A DNA stretch of 64,000 bases, from assembly GCA_003049485.1 (NCBI GenBank), contig PYST01000017.1, positions 1-64,000 of the forward strand. The letters are read 5' to 3'. This stretch comes from Ophioceras dolichostomum (Eukaryota; Ascomycota; Sordariomycetes; Magnaporthales; Ophioceraceae). Both the position numbers and the translations under genes were made by a program. Below the pieces are notes generated by a model. The model searched no databases and was not told the DNA's origin. It saw only the letters and a program-made list of their open reading frames with translations. Within the stretch, counting starts at the first letter, position 1; every line of letters begins with the position of its first letter. This document shows positions 1-10,580 of this stretch, piece after piece.

Positions 1-151
1 CTGCCGTACCCAACAACCCAATACCAGACCAGACCAATTTGGTAAAACCCTACTTGAACGCCATATGGTTGGTTGCCCAACCATGTCAAGGTTAAATCAC
101 TACCGGCATCATAATCATCGTCGGCGTCAATCACCAACCCACTGGCTCAGC

Positions 152-3025
152 TCAAACAGCAGCTCCCACCACCACCACACCTCCCCCCATCCCATGTCCG
201 ACGCCCCCCGCCGTCGCCGTCATCACCCCCGACGCCGCCCCTATCCCCATCACCATCGTCCCCGCCTCAGTCGGAGACGGAGGAGGCGGCGCCAGCTCCG
301 ACAAGATCTCATAATGCTCCAGCATAGCGCCCCAAGGACTCTGCACCTTCTTCTCCTTATTCTTCCTCTCCCTCCTCTCCCTCCTCTCCCTCCTCTCCTC
401 ATCACTATCATTCTCGTCCTCTCTATCACCATCACCATCATCAGCCTCGACAAACTCCTTCTTAACAACCGGCACAAAAGCCTCGCTGCTCCTCAGCGTG
501 CGCACCGTCCGCATGATGCTCAGCATAGTCTGCGTGTCCCAGGGGCCCTCCCTCTCCCGCGTGTTCTGCAGCACCCTCAGCGCCCTCTCCTGCGTCTCCG
601 CGTTGGCGGTGTACACATAGGAAAAGTACATGGGAGGGACGACGCCCATGTCGACCGCGAACTCGGCCGTCGCGGGCGAGGCCTTGAGCAGGTGCGCGTT
701 GGGCCCCGTGCGGCACGCCTGCCGCGCGCGGGTGGACTCCTCGCCGAACATGACCATCTCGCGCATGAGGACCTCTTCGAAGTCCGTCAGCCAGTAGGCC
801 GCCTTCTTCTTTTGTTTTGGGGTGCCGGCGCCTGCGGTCCCGGCTGGTCCACTGCTCGCGCTGTTGCCATCCTGCTGCTGCCGCTGCTCCCCCGCCGCGC
901 CGTCGTCGTCGTCGGTGTCGCCATCGGCATCCTCGTCATCGTCCTCGTCATCATGGACGCCGTCCCCGCCGTGTCCCCGGTACCTCTGCATCTCGGTCAA
1001 GCACTGCATGCTCTTGATGTGCAGCATGTCTAGGCACAGGCTGGCGTACTCTGGCGTGCCGAACACCGGGGCGCGCGGATCGTGGGACGCGAATAGGCGC
1101 ACGCGCTCGCTCAGGAGGAAGGCCCGGGACCGCAGCGCCTCCTGCTCGCGCGCCACGTCCGGGCGGCGCCAGAACGAGCGGTCGGCCCGATGCGGCTGCA
1201 CCTCCCAGTCGCGGGCGATGACGTCGCTCTCGAGGCGTGTGCGCGCGCGGTGCACGTCCTCGAGCGACGAGAGGTTGGACTCGTCCGGGTGGATGGTCGT
1301 GGGCGGGATGGCGGAGGAGCGGGACCGGTTGAGGATGCGGTAGGCCAGGACGGGGTCGATGCTGCGCGAGAAGAGGTGCGTGCCCAGCTCGGCGCTGCGG
1401 AAGTACATGCAGATCGACCGGAGGTCCGCGTCGGTGATGAGGCCACGGGTCGGGTTGCCTGGGCGGAGGAGCCTTGGGAGTTGGGGAACTGGTGGTAGTG
1501 GCGGCGTGGGTGTGGCGGCCCGGCTGCTGGCTGGCGAGGTGACTGGTGACGGCAGCGAGGAGGAGGCAGAGCGTGTTGAGGAGGATGGCGATGTGGAGAC
1601 GATGGGGTTCGGGCCGTCGATGTACTCGTCCGCGACCGAGGACTCGATGATGTGGATCCCGTTGGCGAGGTGCGCGATGGCGCCGCGGTGGTTGAACCTC
1701 AGGTTCTCGAGGCAGATGAAGACGAGGCAGCACACGAGGGCGACGCTGATGGACTCGGGCGTCGGCTCCGACGCGTATTCTCGCAGCTGGGCGATGGCCT
1801 TGTTATACTCCTTGATCATAAAGATCTCCTCAGCCGCGTCGGCAGCGCTGGGTGGCGGCGAGCGTCTGCCGCTGCTTGACCCAGCCGTGTTAGAGTCGGT
1901 GATGAGTCTGCTGCTGCTGGCATGGCTGCTACTACTGCTGCTGCTGCTGCTGGGACGACTGCCCCTCTTGTGTAGCCGGTATGCTGAGCCTAAAGCCAGT
2001 AGGGCGTGCTGGACTGCGGCGTACTGGCGGCCCAGCTGTGGCGCAAGCCTGCTCCAGAACGAGGAGACATCGCACACGTGGAGGACGAGGCCAGCCTCAG
2101 TCGCTAACTGAAAGGCCTGGAAGGCTCGCCTCTCGAGTTCTGTGGCGCCAGGGTCGACTGGGATGAACCGCTGGATGGTAGGCCATAGGAGGGTGGTTAT
2201 GGCGGCCGCTGTGGCGGGACTGGTGGCTTTTGTGGCGGACCTCGCTCCGGATCTGGCCAACTCGCCCGAGAGGAAGGAGGAGGCGGCTCTTGCGGGAGTG
2301 GAGGACCGCTTCTGGATGGCTGATGATCCGGGGGGCGCCCACTCCCTGACTGGGATGGTATAGCCGTCACACTCCCATCCCGCGACCTCACACCTCCTGC
2401 AGGAGGGCTTGGCCTCGTCACACTTTACCCGTCGTTTTCTATTTCGTGAGGGGTGGGGTGGTGACACGCGTTAACAATCAATATACTCGTACCGTCTCTA
2501 CGCGCTTTGCGGCTGCGTGCTTGCCATGCATGCCATCGCCTTGGTCGCCGCCATCAACACTCGTCCTCCCGTGGCTTTCAACTTCTTGATATCATGAATT
2601 GCCAGTGACACCCACGTGCCAAGTAGCCTCCGGGTACTAGGACGACGGACGGGAGGGAGAGAGGCCCTATCCAAACTGAGCAAGCCACTCAGGAGAAAAA
2701 CAAACTTACTTGCTGTCGATCGTCCCACACACACATCAAATTAGCTCGTGGTTACAGGAAAATTCGGTAACATGCTGCAGGTAGAAAGCAGGGAAGAGGC
2801 AAAGTGAAGGGACTCGAGAGACGGTGCAAGGCGCGAGCAAAAAGAAAACCAATATTATGCAGGGTGCGGGTGAGGGTGAGGGCGAGGGTGAGGCGAGCCT
2901 TACCAGGTGATGCAGCCCGTTCGGACCTTGGGCTTGCATGCCCTTCTTCTTTTGTCCCCGAGCTTGCTGGTATCGACCAGATCTTGGGCGAGATCTGTGG
3001 TTGGATTCCTCGTAGTAAGTCGCAT
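152..3025 (-). CDS. Zn2Cys6 (GAL4-type) transcription factor with fungal-specific C-terminal domain; first splice junction irregular
   Basis: Likely a nuclear sequence-specific regulator. Exon 1 (3025-2904) starts at an ATG and encodes 40 residues including ACKPKVRTGCIT, followed by a GTAAGG donor. The long second exon runs to the stop at 152. If exon 2 begins at 2441, the frame is kept (804 codons, 803 aa) and the cluster is perfect: C38-x2-C41-x6-C48-x6-C55-x2-C58-x6-C65, ending in CDGY. The two bases before 2441 on the coding strand are AA, not AG. The nearest AG (2440-2439) would create a TGA. So either the acceptor is non-canonical, a base is wrong, or the gene is damaged. Residues after the finger include Ser-rich tracts, a helical region (about 230-290) typical of fungal-specific transcription-factor domains, and acidic D/E-rich runs. 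No obvious tie to the polyketide cluster 30 kb away. The domain call is firm; the 5' structure is not. Confidence 0.8.
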
Positions 3026-5037
3026 ATTTTTGGGTAGGTGCGCGGTTCGGTTCTGCGGTTCTCGGTTCTGGGCCGTCGGACTTCCTTCTCTTCCAAGAAT
3101 GTCTCGTATGGATCTTATGCTGCGCTTAATGTGTCGTCGGGTCGTAATCGGCTGGCTGCCGTCAACCTATTCTAGGTCGTCTGATCAGCGAGAACCGACT
3201 CAAAGCAGAGGGTGGATTGGTCCTAATAATTTACTTGCCGCCGATCCGCGTACCTTTAAAGGGGCAATCTTTACGAGGAGGTAGGGCCTCCCTTTTTTGC
3301 CAGCGAGAGGGGAGGAGTCCTCTGGGCAACTTTTTGGTTCGCGGGTCTCCCTTTCGTCGTTGGAGTTGTGTGAGGGGCCCGGGGAGGGTTTGAGGGCGCG
3401 GCACCGAGATCAGAGTTGTCAGCATTGCCGAGCCATCCCGATTCGAGCCTGGTTTACGGACTGCGCCGCACCATTGGCCGACCGGGCTCCACCCCTGCAG
3501 TAATGTAACGCCGCGACTTGTCCCACGCCCAAGAAGGCGGAGTCGCTCAGTCGGGTCAAACCGAATTATGCGTGGCTTCACGGGCTTGATGCAAGACAGC
3601 AAAATGAGCAAAAAAGAGCAAAAAAGAGGGCAAAGTGAGGGCAAAGTGAGGGCAAATCGCCCAAACCACAGCCCCCATCTTAGGTGTGTTCCAGGGCTTT
3701 TCTATGCTTTTGTCTCTGCAGCACAGGGGAAATTTGCCCCGAAGTGGACGGCGAGTGCCGGGCCCTCCCCACATATTGCCGCCATAACGCCCGCACGACC
3801 CCGAACTTCAGTGGGCTATCCTAGCGGATTTCACTGGTCTCTGGTGTCCAGTTCGCCGACCCAACAGACATGTGCAATTAGGCAGCCGAATTCTCAGGTC
3901 TTCGTGATTTCGATTCACGTTCACGTCGCCGAACGAGTCGAGCTAGTCAAATAATGATATGAACCACTGGGTCAGTATCTGCTCATATCGAGATCTCCGT
4001 TGGATGTTGGTCAGCCAGCGCTCCGCCACTATTACCCTCATCATCATCATCAACCAGAGGCGACGGACTCACTCCATGAGACACTGTCTCATTAGCTCAT
4101 TAGCGCCAAGACTTTTTGGATTTCGCGGCTTCTCCTGTACCTGAGGCACCTGGACCGAAGCTGGACGGGAGCGGCACCACTCCGAGTCAGACGAGAGACA
4201 CGCCGAGGAACATGGCCGCCCGATGACATCCCCAGCAGGTCGCAGTCTGGCACTGAGAAATATGATATCACCAGACAATTTACAGCAGAGGCACTCCGAA
4301 TCACCCTCTCCTCTCGTTCACGAACCACCCTGGACTCGACACTCAAGTCCGCCTTGCTACTACTTCGTACCGCGCAATGCATTTGATAGGATGAGTGGCG
4401 GATTCCGACAACTCAACAGACGGCTCGCGGGCAGGTCGTGGACATGCATCATGCAACTCTATTTCCCAATATGGGAGCGGGAACCCTGCGCTTGTCTCCT
4501 TTGAGGAGGCTGCAGGGCTAAGGGGGACTAGCGGGCCATCGGCCGTCATCCCACATTGTGGGAGCAGTAAAGACGGTCTGGTGTGGGCGAGAGGAACAAA
4601 ACAGGGACAAAACAGGGCATGAGACCGGCCTACAACCACCTAAACCTGCTAAAGCACCTACCCGTTGTTAGTGCAGTTCAATGTTCATCACTCGCAATTG
4701 GTGGCGAAGTTCCCACCCGTTAATGCTGATAACGGGCCGGCGAGAGTCAGACATCGGCGACACAAACTAGAACCAAGAACCCTTCACCTTGCTGAATCGT
4801 TCCTCTCACCTCGAAGTTTTGCCTTTCATCTAGGAAACGGTCCGACTAGCGACGGCCTCATCCTTCCCGCCAACATTGAGACAACTGAAAATAACCGAAA
4901 TTTCGAGCCGCTTGGCTTCATCAGTCGTCCACAAGGGACTAACAGGACTAACAGCACCACCTGACCTGTGGATGACGAGCCACTCTTCAGTGTTACTAGC
5001 GAGTAGCCACTCCTCGGCCCCCTCACGCCCGACGACG
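3026..5037. other. intergenic region, no gene supported
   Basis: No reading frame here has recognisable domain content or consistent splice borders. A short run of near-tandem purine-rich units (GGGCAAAGTGA repeated two to three times) lies around 3628-3655. The region should hold the promoters of the divergent regulator (minus) and the 5038 gene (plus). Confidence 0.5.
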
Positions 5038-5892
5038 ATGTCCATCAACTCCATCCCCGGGCTCCCGCCCCGCTTCGAAGTGCGGCAGTTGGGCCCAGAG
5101 CACCTGCTGTGGGTGACGGCTCTCCAACTCCACGCGAACCTGTTCCACTCAGACAAGTGGCGGCCCGTCTTCGCCGGGGAGCGCGCTCGTCGCTGCCTGC
5201 GCGGGCTGCGCCTCGCCTACCCGACCCTCTCCCACCCCGTGAGCAGCGGGCTCAGCTACGGCATATTCGACACCCAGTTCGCCTTCACCCGGGAAGAGTC
5301 ACGCTCGCAACCGGCGGGGGGCGGGTTGTACTGGTCTGAGTTCGACGAGGACACATTCACGGACGAGGATGGGGAGAAGCTCCTCGAGGCCATGGACTTC
5401 CCCCTCGTCAGCTTCGCGCTCGCGCATGACGACTTCGAGCCCACGCCCAAGGAGGACACCAGGGGCCTGGCCGAGGCCCTGCCGGAGATGGCGCTGCTGT
5501 ACAACGTCATGGATAAACTGCGCAAACAGAACGAGGAGGCGACGGGGGTGAAAAGAGCGGATGCCAAGGGACAAAGGCTGAATCGGACAGGGACGGCCAC
5601 GAGGAGGGGGTATGAGAGCATGGGGCTCATGAAGGCACTAGCGCACTTTGAGATGCGGTTCGCGCGGGATCTGGGGTTCGAGTCCATCTGCATCAACACT
5701 TCCAACCCGGCAGTGCTGCATGTGTGGAGCAGCCCGCCGTCGCCGTTCAGGAGCGAGGTAGTGCAACGACTCTCGGTAAGGGACTACGTCGTCCCGGACG
5801 AGGAGGGCAGGCCTACGACTCCGTTCGTGAAGTCGAGCGAGAAGGAATCTGTCAGGATATTGTGCCACCTTCAGGACAGGCATGGGGAGTGA
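5038..5892 (+). CDS. conserved-looking hypothetical protein, possibly GNAT-fold
   Basis: Single-exon frame of 284 aa from the ATG at 5038 (MSINSIPGLPPRFEVRQL). The same frame is open upstream to 4876, with possible starts at 4876 and 4972, but that extension is Ser/Thr-rich and low in content, so the internal ATG in a good context is preferred. No signal peptide or membrane segment. The protein has an acidic stretch near residues 100-120, a long helix-rich middle, and a C-terminal part (GLMKALAHFEMRFARDLGFESICINTSNP) that loosely resembles the acetyl-CoA-binding half of GNAT acyltransferases, where a helix precedes a strand with an Asn. That is a weak fold impression and no catalytic residue can be assigned. 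Codon use matches the neighbouring genes, which supports a real gene. Confidence 0.6.
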   Translation: MSINSIPGLPPRFEVRQLGPEHLLWVTALQLHANLFHSDKWRPVFAGERARRCLRGLRLAYPTLSHPVSSGLSYGIFDTQFAFTREESRSQPAGGGLYWSEFDEDTFTDEDGEKLLEAMDFPLVSFALAHDDFEPTPKEDTRGLAEALPEMALLYNVMDKLRKQNEEATGVKRADAKGQRLNRTGTATRRGYESMGLMKALAHFEMRFARDLGFESICINTSNPAVLHVWSSPPSPFRSEVVQRLSVRDYVVPDEEGRPTTPFVKSSEKESVRILCHLQDRHGE

Positions 5893-7460
5893 TGTAGTAC
5901 AGTCGCAGTGATGGATTCTCTCTCGTCGAACACGAACTGCGAGCTGTACTGGGTAATACTATACGGCAGGATCTTGAAGGAGAAGGGGGAAAAAGAAAGG
6001 AAAAAAGAAAACGTCACCGAAGACAAGCAACCAACTCACCTGAAACCCATGGCCAGCGACGGCCGGAGACGGCCGGCCGGCCCCGGGGACCTGTACACTA
6101 GACTTCACTTCCTTGACAAACGTTTGAGCGAACCTCGGCATGTCACCTTCTTCCACAAAAGAAAACCGTCCTCAGGTTCCACAGCAACCGTCGGGATGTG
6201 GAGGGGGGCGAGGAAATCTCCAACGGAGCTGAACGATGTGGATCTTTTTTCGCTTTTGTACCTGCATGTGCCTCAGCCCTATCCCCTCACGACCGCCACA
6301 GCAATTGGCCCCTGCCATTGGTCGAACCAATCCCAAAACATGGCGCCATGGGGTCTCCCATGCGGTTTCCTCGGCTGCCATCCCGACTGTCCGTGTCAAC
6401 CCGTGCTTCCTTCCTTCCTCAACCCACAAACCACCGCCGCCCGTTCCATTCAAGCTTAATTTTTGTAGCATAGCCACATTTCTAAAAGGATCACCAATCC
6501 AGGTCCCCGAGCGAGGGACGCAGATCTCGAGACTGTGCCATTTCCGTCGCCGCCCAATGACCATCGGGGCCCCCAGTGCTTTGGTAAGGAGGGAGGCCGC
6601 TTTTTTCAGCCGGTCTGTCTGTGGCCCTGGCAGGCGTGGCGAGTGGGCGGGGAGCTCTGCTCTTGGATTGGGGGCCAGATACAGTCCGGGTATCCATCCC
6701 AACAGGTTGGGACGAAGCTTCTTTCTTTCTCGACCCCGCCCGCCGACTACTAACCGTCTTACTTGCCGCTCGTCTCTTCCATGGACCCCTGACTGACACC
6801 ATTTCGCGCTTATGCGATCAGGCAGCAGCCAAAAAAACACGAACCCAAAGCGATTTCGCCGACTCGGTGGTTTTCTTGGTCGGCAATCAAGACCACGCTA
6901 ACAGTTTTCTCCCCAACCGCCAAAAGCACCACATACTCCATAGCTGCCATGCTGCCATAATGTGCTTGCCTAATCAAAATGCAACGGTCCTCAAACCACA
7001 TGTTGCCCCCTGATCCCACGACGTCACTCAGCCCTACGCCACCACCATCTCCATTTTACTACCCCGATCACGAGTTCCGTCCAAACTACATCTAGTTAAC
7101 ATAGCCAGGTTAATAAACCAGGTTTAAGCCCCAATAATAGGATCAAGGGATTTCCCGCGCCGCCAACAAAATGTTCGATTGCCGAAACCCCACGTGGACG
7201 ACGGCATGGCATGGCAGATTCTACAGCTTTTTAGCATTCATGGCTGCCTGGTATCCGAAACAAGCTACACCCCTCCTTCCCCGACGGCGACGACGCCCTG
7301 TTGGTCGGTTATGCCTCGTCATCGAGCAATAAAGAGGACGAGAATGCTGCTGCCTTGCCCGCCCGTGACTCTACACTCACTTAACCTAACCCAGGCGTGT
7401 ATGCGTAGATCAGGTTATAGTTATGGGCGTTAGAATCTACATATTACCTCCTAGGAGCTG
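5893..7460. other. intergenic region, no gene supported
   Basis: Open frames here are short or low in complexity, and none carries a family motif or a sensible exon chain. A polypyrimidine/polypurine patch follows the stop of the upstream gene (about 5980-6010). Nothing else is recognised. Confidence 0.45.
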
Positions 7461-7467
7461 AACTCGA

Positions 7468-8466
7468 AATCCTTCCCGTCATGCCGTATTCGTGATAAGC
7501 AAATCCTCCCGCCAACTTGCCCCGCGTCACCGAGCACCAGCCAAGCACAGAAGAAAGGTTCCAGGTATACTAGTAGCCAAGGTGCGTTATGTAATGGTCA
7601 CTGTACTCGGCTAGACTTGAAGAATCCTTCGCATCATGCAGCGGGACAACAACAGACTTAAGCCTCCCCCACAGACTTCAAACTGGCCAGCCGTCACCGA
7701 ATACGGAAGGCATGCTTCACCGTCGTCAAGACGACGAGGACACTCGATATGGCCAACGGGGTATGCAGTATCTAGCAGCCCTTGGCCTGGCTGAACAGGA
7801 AAATCCTTCGCTCGCCTCAAGAATGACAACAAGACAACAAAACAAAACAAGCTCTCGCCAACTTTGCCCTCTCGCCACCGAGCACAGAAAAAGTAGTGCT
7901 ACCAAACCAAATACTGTCCTCCTCAAGACTGGGTGGGACACTAGGTATGGCCAACATGCATTATGTAACTTGACGTGAAATCCTTCGCATCATGCGTGGA
8001 GGCAGCAAACCCACCATCTCGCCCCTTGTCCCCAAAAACGGCCACCACAACTTCTCCCCCTACTCGTTGCCGGGTACGGAAAGAGATGTTGACCCCCCTC
8101 CTCCCATAGGTACGTTATCTACCGACCTACCAACCGACCTAACTAAGCTTCTCTACAATCCTTCGCATCATGGACGCATGACAACCACCGCAAGGCTCTC
8201 CTCATCATTCCGAGTCTGCTTCTTCCAACAGTCCACAAACTTCAAGTTTTTACTTCTATTTTCGTAACGGAGCACTGAAAGAGGAGAGGTACTTGCGCTT
8301 TGTGCCTTGTGCTACCTTCCTCGAAACCACTAGTGCTAATGGGTAGGACGGCGGTAGGCAGTGTGGCCAAGAAGGCAAGTAGGTATGTTATCAGCCTAGG
8401 TATCAACCTGACCATACGGTCCTTTCATCTAACTACCTAACTAAACTTGAAATCCCCCGCATCATG
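7468..8466. repeat. degenerate tandem array, period about 178 bp, running into the 3' end of the secreted-protein gene
   Basis: The anchor AATCCTTCGCATCATG occurs exactly at 7623-7638, 7979-7994 and 8157-8172. Degraded forms lie at 7468-7483, 7802-7817 and 8451-8466. Successive spacings are 155, 179, 177, 178 and 294 bp. Other pieces recur roughly in phase: a GTACGTTATGTAA-like element upstream of each anchor and a CGCCAACTT...TCACCGA element about 110-120 bp before it. The last anchor lies inside the 3' coding end of the gene at 8437-9728, so the array probably arose from repeated duplication of that gene end and then decayed. No copy retains an open frame of useful length. Confidence 0.65.
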
Positions 8467-9728
8467 CGTGATCACAAACCTCTCCCCCTTCTTCTCCGTC
8501 AACCCATACACCTTCCCCCCACCCCTTTTATCAAAACTGAGATCCTCCGGCTGGTCGGGCCAGAAGCCCTTATTCTCCCTCGCCAACTGTCCCGGAACCC
8601 ATCCGTACGCGTCCCCATTCACGTTCCCGCCGTTGCTGCGCGAGATGTAAAACTTGCCGTTGGCGGACACCGCCCCCTGCATGCGGTCTATGTTGACGCA
8701 GTACGCCCAGCTCGCCTGACCACCAGACTTCAGCTTGCGCGTGGTGTAGTCGAGGTCCCACCTCGCGAATCGGACGAGGGAGGTGGCGGCGGAGGGTTGG
8801 TACTCGCCTACGACGAGCGAGTCGGGCGTTGTGGTGCGGTCGAGGGATATGTAGGAGAAGCGGAAGGGGAAGGCGGCGGTCCATTTGTACCATCTGAGAC
8901 ACAGTAGGTAGTGAAAGTCAGTATTCGATCTGTGTGTCTAGCAAGTAGCAAGCAGTCTCTCTTCCCGACGGAGGTAGGGTAGGAGCACGCTGAGGAGTGA
9001 CTGAGCGAGCGAGCGAGCGAGCGAGTGCGTCTGTCCGTAGACGTAGTGTAGTAGTAAACGTACCTGATCTGCGGCAGCACATACTTATACCCAGCAGCAC
9101 TATACCCGCCCTCCTTCCTCTTCCCAACCCCATCACCATCCTCCCCGACCCTCCAAATATTAGACATGTCAAACACCCTAATCCCATTCCACGTGTCCAC
9201 TACCCACAACGTATCACCATACCACACGATCCCCCCCGCATGCACCGGCACCTCCCTGAAGTCGTCCGCCGCATGCGGATACACAAGCAGAACATGCCTA
9301 TAACTGAAATCGCTCTTGTCTATGAGACTGATCCGCGCAGACTTGTCGTCGTCCCGATGCCAGCTGACGACCAACCCGTCCTTCCCTTCGTACAACCCCG
9401 CGTCCAACGCGTCCGCCGTCGACGATATGCCCTGCGGAACCCACTTCGTCGTGGACATGTCGGCGCTCGCCCACGACTTCTTGTTGGCGTCGTTCCCCGT
9501 CATCTTGAGGTTTCCGTCGGCGAAGACTTGTGCGACGGAAACCCTGGAGTTGTTGGTCGCGAAGATGGTGGAGAGCGACTTGAGGTTCGGGTTGTCGCCC
9601 TGGTCGGCCAGGACGAACTTCTCGGGCGTGTCGATCTTCTTGGTGCCCACGTTGCAGTTTGTGGGCGTTGCTGCGCGGGAGAGGGCCGCTGCTGAGGCTA
9701 GCAGGAGCGGGAGGTGTGGGATCTTCAT
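8437..9728 (-). CDS. secreted protein of unknown function, two exons
   Basis: Exon 1 is 9728-9064 (donor GTACGT) and exon 2 is 8893-8437 (acceptor TCTCAG). The 170-bp intron contains a (GAGC)n run. The join falls within an Arg codon and gives 373 aa. The N terminus MKIPHLPLLLASAAALSRA is a clear signal peptide with an Ala-x-Ala-like cleavage site near residue 20. The mature part is rich in Gly, Trp and Asp, with repeated strand-like stretches (for example IVWYGDTLWVVDTWNGIRVFD), which suggests an all-beta, perhaps propeller-like fold. No catalytic motif is recognised. A TATATAAA box lies about 150 bp upstream of the ATG. Probably extracellular or wall-associated; the function is unknown. Confidence 0.82.
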
Positions 9729-9876
9729 TGTGAGGGTGTCTTCGATCGGTTAAGGGGGNATGAATGGTGATTATTGTGAGTTCGATAGCGATTTTGTTGT
9801 GTGTCTGGGGCAATCTCGGGCCGGAATGGTTGGCTCGCGTCTGCTTGCCTCATTTTTTCGAGATCGATACGGTCAA

Positions 9877-9884
9877 TTTATATA
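9877..9884 (-). promoter_or_regulatory. TATA box of the secreted-protein gene
   Basis: The coding strand reads TATATAAA about 150 bp upstream of the ATG at 9728. Position and sequence fit a core promoter. Inferred from sequence only. Confidence 0.5.
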
Positions 9885-10391
9885 CCAAACGAGAGGGCTT
9901 CGACGTCGCGGTAAATTGATTCCAGCGTTGATGACGTCGACCTTGTGATGCGGGTGGCAAGTAAGTGAAGTCGTGCCAAGCCAGATACCGGAGTAAGTTG
10001 TCGCGTGTTTTTCGTTGCCCCTCCGTCGTCCCCGGTTCTCGGTAGCCCCGGGTACCGCACGCGGCCCATCCCGGACCTGCCCAAGCTGAGTCCGCCCTCC
10101 TCCTCCCGCACTGCCCCCTCCGCACCGGGTCAATTATTTTTGGCTATTGTGTCTCGGTATTCTGCACGACGTGGCTCAGCTGCCAGGAACCAGGGGCACA
10201 AAAGTCCACGAAAAAAATTGGAGGGGAATTCCCGGTTTCTTCCCAGCGTGCAGTCGGGAACTTAGGATTACCCATTCCTTTCCTGGTGAGTATCATCACT
10301 CATCAATTAAGGCGGCGGCGTCCTACGTGCCATTCGGGTACAGATGCACTCAATAGAACATCGAGAATTACTGTACTACTAAATCAAATCT

Positions 10392-10441
10392 AGGCCGGCG
10401 CGAGTCTAGTCTGGTGAGGCCGGCGCGAGTCTAGTCTGGTG
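10392..10441. repeat. perfect 25-bp tandem duplication
   Basis: Two identical 25-bp units (10392-10416 and 10417-10441), each beginning AGGCCGGCGCGAG, lie about 140 bp beyond the permease stop codon. This is probably a recent replication-slippage duplication. Confidence 0.85.
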
Positions 10442-10580
10442 GTACCTGAGCTGGCTCGTCAGGTTGCCCAAGAAAACCGACCGAGACAAGTTTCTTTGGC
10501 CTGTCGATCTGGGGCAGATCGTCCATCCAGTCCATGTCCTTCTCGGCCGAAGAAAGGCGAAGAGCACAGCTGCGCCTGCT

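Larger units (their letters stand above)
9729..10580. other. intergenic region between two minus-strand genes
   Basis: Holds the promoter of the secreted-protein gene, one undetermined base (n) at 9759, a TATA box at 9877-9884 and a 25-bp tandem duplication at 10392-10441. No coding sequence is supported. Confidence 0.55.

Noticed and set aside
65..1033. 322-aa frame opposite the transcription-factor gene
   Set aside because: Its Arg/His/Leu/Pro-rich sequence is the antisense of the regulator's Asp/Glu- and Ser-rich coding region.
8570..8902. 110-aa minus-strand frame starting MSQMVQMD overlapping the secreted-protein exon 2
   Set aside because: It is a shifted reading of the real second exon; the spliced join from exon 1 fixes the true frame.
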